Shown here: positions 61,680 to 64,000 of the stretch, one piece after another
How positions within the stretch are numbered: position 1 is the first letter of the stretch
How the letters are laid out: each line of letters begins with the position of its first letter
Translations under genes and position numbers: made by a program
Assembly: GCA_017962235.1 (NCBI GenBank)
Contig: JAGCVS010000004.1
Span: forward strand, 124,001-188,000
DNA from: Bacteroidales bacterium
GTDB taxonomy: Bacteria > Bacteroidota > Bacteroidia > Bacteroidales > UBA932
Reading direction: 5' to 3'
DNA length: 64,000 bases
The notes under the pieces: model-generated
The model's input: only the letters and a program-made list of their open reading frames with translations
What the model was told of the DNA's origin: nothing
Databases searched by the model: none

Positions 61680-62669
61680 ATGAAAAAGATAGTACTCATT
61701 TTATCGATGATTTGCATGGTGCTTGGCGCAGAGGCTAAGACCAAATACAAATATTACCCCAATACCGATTTGCGCCCCGACAGGACCATATTCCTGTACG
61801 TTCCCACCGTTAAGGAGGCAAAGCAGGGACTCAAGGCTATACCTGATCCCACCCATGCCAAGAAGGCGGAGACGCTGGCGCTCACTCCCGTGGGCGACAA
61901 CGGCTATCGTGGAGAAGAGAATATGTTTGACCCCAACGGCGCCACCACCGGCATCAACGAGTGGGCCCGCTTTGACCTCTACTTCCCCAAGGAGAGCAAC
62001 GGCAAGATGATAATAGTGACCCCCGGCGGCGGATACAACTGCGTTTGCCATTACATAGAGGGCATCTATGCCGCAGACTGGTTTGTAGAGCGCGGCTACA
62101 CCGTGGCAGTGGTCAAATACCGCCTGCCCAACGGCGACTGCCGAATCCCCCTGAGCGACGTGCATAACGTATTCCGCTATGCACGCGAGCATCAGCAGGA
62201 GTGGGGTGTGAGCAAGATAGGAATCATCGGCTTCTCTGCCGGCGGCCATCTGGCTGCCAGCGCATCGGTGTTGTATGACGATGCGGTTACCCGCCCGGAC
62301 TTCAGCATACTGGTATATCCGGTCATCTCCATCACCAAACCGTTCGGTCACGAATACACCGGTCACAAGCTGGTGGGCGAATACACCGAGCAGAACACCT
62401 TCAAGTACAATCTGTACAACATGGTGACCCCCGACACACCGCCCACATTCATGGTGCTCACCGCAGACGATGCCGAGGTGAATCCAATGAACAGCATATC
62501 GTATTACGAGTCGCTGGTGCACAACAAAGTGCCCTCCGAACTCCACATCTACCAGCACGGCATCCACGGCTTCGGCTTTAACTACTATAAGTATACCGAC
62601 AACGACTGGCTCTACGACGCCCGCGACAACTACTTTGAGGCGCTGGAGCGCTGGCTGAACAACCGATAG
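61680..62669 (+). CDS. Secreted alpha/beta hydrolase, paralogue of the preceding gene
   Basis: A 329-residue exported hydrolase with signal peptide MKKIVLILSMICMVLGAEA. It shares the same layout as its neighbour: FDLYFPKESNGKM, TPGGGYNCVC, nucleophile elbow IGFSAGGHLAAS, acidic residue in LTADDAEVNP and His in YQHGIHGFGF, ending in a nearly identical ALERWLNNR. Tandem duplication with divergence is the simplest reading. Substrates are unknown. It ends 3 bases before the glycerate kinase-RNase HII gene. Confidence 0.85.
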   Translation: MKKIVLILSMICMVLGAEAKTKYKYYPNTDLRPDRTIFLYVPTVKEAKQGLKAIPDPTHAKKAETLALTPVGDNGYRGEENMFDPNGATTGINEWARFDLYFPKESNGKMIIVTPGGGYNCVCHYIEGIYAADWFVERGYTVAVVKYRLPNGDCRIPLSDVHNVFRYAREHQQEWGVSKIGIIGFSAGGHLAASASVLYDDAVTRPDFSILVYPVISITKPFGHEYTGHKLVGEYTEQNTFKYNLYNMVTPDTPPTFMVLTADDAEVNPMNSISYYESLVHNKVPSELHIYQHGIHGFGFNYYKYTDNDWLYDARDNYFEALERWLNNR

Positions 62670-62672
62670 CGC

Positions 62673-64000
62673 ATGATACTGCTGGTTCCAGACAAGTTCA
62701 AGGGGACATTCACTGCCCCGCAGATTGCGGAGATGTTCCGGGATGCCATACGGCGCTCCGGCAACACATCGGAGGAGATTGTCTCCATTCCGCTGGCGGA
62801 CGGCGGCGAAGGGTCGCTGGATGTCTTTCTGCAGAACTATCCCGGAGCCAGTGAGGTCTGGGTCGACACCAAGGACCCGCTTATGCGCGGCATAGTGGCG
62901 CCGATGGCTGTGTCAGACGATACCGTCTTCATAGAGATGGCTCGATGCTGCGGCCTGATAATGATAGACCAGTCGGAACGCAACCCCCTCAAGACAACCA
63001 CATACGGCCTCGGGCTGATGCTGCTGGCGGCGCTGGATTATTCGCCGCGCCGGATAATAGTTGGGGTAGGGGGCAGCGCAACCAACGACGGTGGCCGCGG
63101 CATGATAGAGGCCGTCGGTCTGGAAAATCTGCATCGTTTTGACGATATAGAAGTGCAGGTGGCGTGCGACGCCCGCAACCCTCTCACCGGGCCGCACGGG
63201 GCCACTTACACCTACGGTCCGCAGAAGGGCGCCGACGAAAAGATGCTGCCGGTACTTGAACAGCGCATGCTGGAGTGGGTGGATACCGCCCGCGAATGGC
63301 TGCATCAGATCGGTCACGACGACCGCTTTGACTTTGATACAGTTCCCGGCGGTGGCACTGCCGGCGGCACCGGAGCAGCATTGTACGCATTCTTCAGAGC
63401 TAAGCCCGTACACGGCTTTACCATGTTCTCAGAGATGGTATCACTGAAAGATAAGATTCGCGCATCGCGCATGGTAATCACTGGAGAGGGTTGTCTGGAC
63501 GCCTCCAGTATGAACGGCAAACTGGTGGGCAGCCTGGCGGAGATGTGCGAGAAGATTTGCCGCAGACTGTACGTAATCAGCGGACGCAACACCCTTGGCT
63601 CGCACCCGTCTATCTGCGATACGGCCTTGCTTGCCACCGATTTTGAAGAGAAAATAGGGAAGTGGTGCCGTGCCGACTGGCGCAGCGATTATCTTCCTTC
63701 GGAAGGGGCACTGTTTGGCGATACCGCCGCTGGCTATGGCGTGATTGCCGGCTGCGACGAGGCGGGCCGCGGCCCTCTGGCGGGTCCGGTGTATGCCGCC
63801 GCCGTTATCCTTCCGGAAGGGTTCTATCATCCTTTGCTGAAAGACTCCAAGAAGATGACCGCCGCCCAGCGCGAAACCATGTGCGAAATCATCATAAATG
63901 AAGCAGTCGCATGGGGCGTCGCCAGCGTTTCGGCAGCAGAGATAGACCGGATCAACATCCTCCAGGCCTCCATAAAAGCCATGCAGGAAGCACTCAAGGG
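62673..64000 (+). CDS. Glycerate kinase - RNase HII fusion (3' truncated by window edge)
   Basis: One uninterrupted frame of 442 codons runs to the window edge. Residues 1 to about 345 are a glycerate kinase (GlxK/GarK family): [12 protein letters not shown] at the start, LADGGEGS (Asp43), [25 protein letters not shown] (131-143), the [15 protein letters not shown] region, [12 protein letters not shown] and TGEGCLD (270-276). The kinase C-terminus is somewhat short. Without a stop, residues about 355 onward are RNase [18 protein letters not shown] with catalytic Asp362 and Glu363, then LKDSKKM and a [12 protein letters not shown] segment. The third and fourth catalytic acids lie outside the window. 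I checked the frame line by line and found no in-frame stop. The start is 3 bases after the hydrolase stop. Confidence 0.88.
   Translation, partial: MILLVPDKFKGTFTAPQIAEMFRDAIRRSGNTSEEIVSIPLADGGEGSLDVFLQNYPGASEVWVDTKDPLMRGIVAPMAVSDDTVFIEMARCCGLIMIDQSERNPLKTTTYGLGLMLLAALDYSPRRIIVGVGGSATNDGGRGMIEAVGLENLHRFDDIEVQVACDARNPLTGPHGATYTYGPQKGADEKMLPVLEQRMLEWVDTAREWLHQIGHDDRFDFDTVPGGGTAGGTGAALYAFFRAKPVHGFTMFSEMVSLKDKIRASRMVITGEGCLDASSMNGKLVGSLAEMCEKICRRLYVISGRNTLGSHPSICDTALLATDFEEKIGKWCRADWRSDYLPSEGALFGDTAAGYGVIAGCDEAGRGPLAGPVYAAAVILPEGFYHPLLKDSKKMTAAQRETMCEIIINEAVAWGVASVSAAEIDRINILQASIKAMQEALK

Overview
This window reads as a chromosomal segment from a member of the Bacteroidota, most likely the order Bacteroidales; the genus cannot be fixed by eye. 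The evidence is the mix of lineage-typical families (FimB/Mfa2-type fimbriae with a FimA/Mfa1-like fimbrillin, type III glutamine synthetase, LL-diaminopimelate aminotransferase, DUF3467, DUF4301, DUF4906-like, DUF2807). Promoter-like sites also match the Bacteroides sigma consensus (TTTG, 19-21 bases, TAnnTTTG), and almost no start codon has a Shine-Dalgarno sequence. The segment is gene-dense core chromosome. I see no phage, transposase, rRNA or CRISPR array, and no gene-free stretch over about 300 bases.

Layout. 1-3200: the 3' end of RNase Y, DUF3467, DUF4301 and a convergent HAD phosphatase. 3268-7938: a DUF2207 protein and two translationally coupled beta-helix proteins, one GH110-like lipoprotein and one GH28-like protein that lacks part of the usual GH28 active site. 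7990-14997: Maf, ValS, TatA, TatC, ABC-F and RlmB. 14994-18588: a DUF2807 protein and asparaginase, then a tRNA-Glu(CTC) with a strong promoter, a terminator hairpin and gltX directly downstream. 18600-24206: a membrane LytTR regulator and a four-gene fimbrial operon. 24354-29292: a COG0523 GTPase, a DUF1508 protein, a zinc metallopeptidase, FabZ, FabI and a serine-hydrolase lipoprotein. 29289-35664: a tightly overlapping aromatic amino acid operon whose first gene fuses chorismate mutase to 3-dehydroquinate synthase, ending in a guanine deaminase-like gene. 35714-39637: YitT, MATE, DUF3737 and a class A acid phosphatase. 39671-39845: a row of hairpins and tRNA-Lys(CTT). 39931-45050: ClpC, then a LicD, IspD/TarI and GT4 surface-glycan operon on the minus strand. 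45156-60640: a glutamine-centred block (GSIII, DapL and DapF, divergent from GltB, GltD, PyrG, AsnB and a PurF-like protein). 60637-64000: two paralogous secreted alpha/beta hydrolases and a gene that runs off the window.

The most unusual item is that last gene. From 62673 to the window edge one uninterrupted frame encodes a nearly complete glycerate kinase that continues in frame into RNase HII (catalytic Asp362-Glu363 of the fused chain visible). It is a candidate undescribed bifunctional protein. Other items worth following up are the chorismate mutase-AroB fusion, the tRNA-Glu/hairpin/gltX arrangement, a perfect Shine-Dalgarno before gltD in a lineage that rarely uses them, and an inverted repeat over the dapF/gltB divergent control region.

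As a system, the 45-61 kb block makes glutamine (GSIII) and glutamate (GltBD) and uses glutamine nitrogen for CTP, asparagine and phosphoribosylamine. DapF/DapL use glutamate for lysine and peptidoglycan precursors. Asparaginase and tRNA-Glu/GltX elsewhere in the window touch the same pools.
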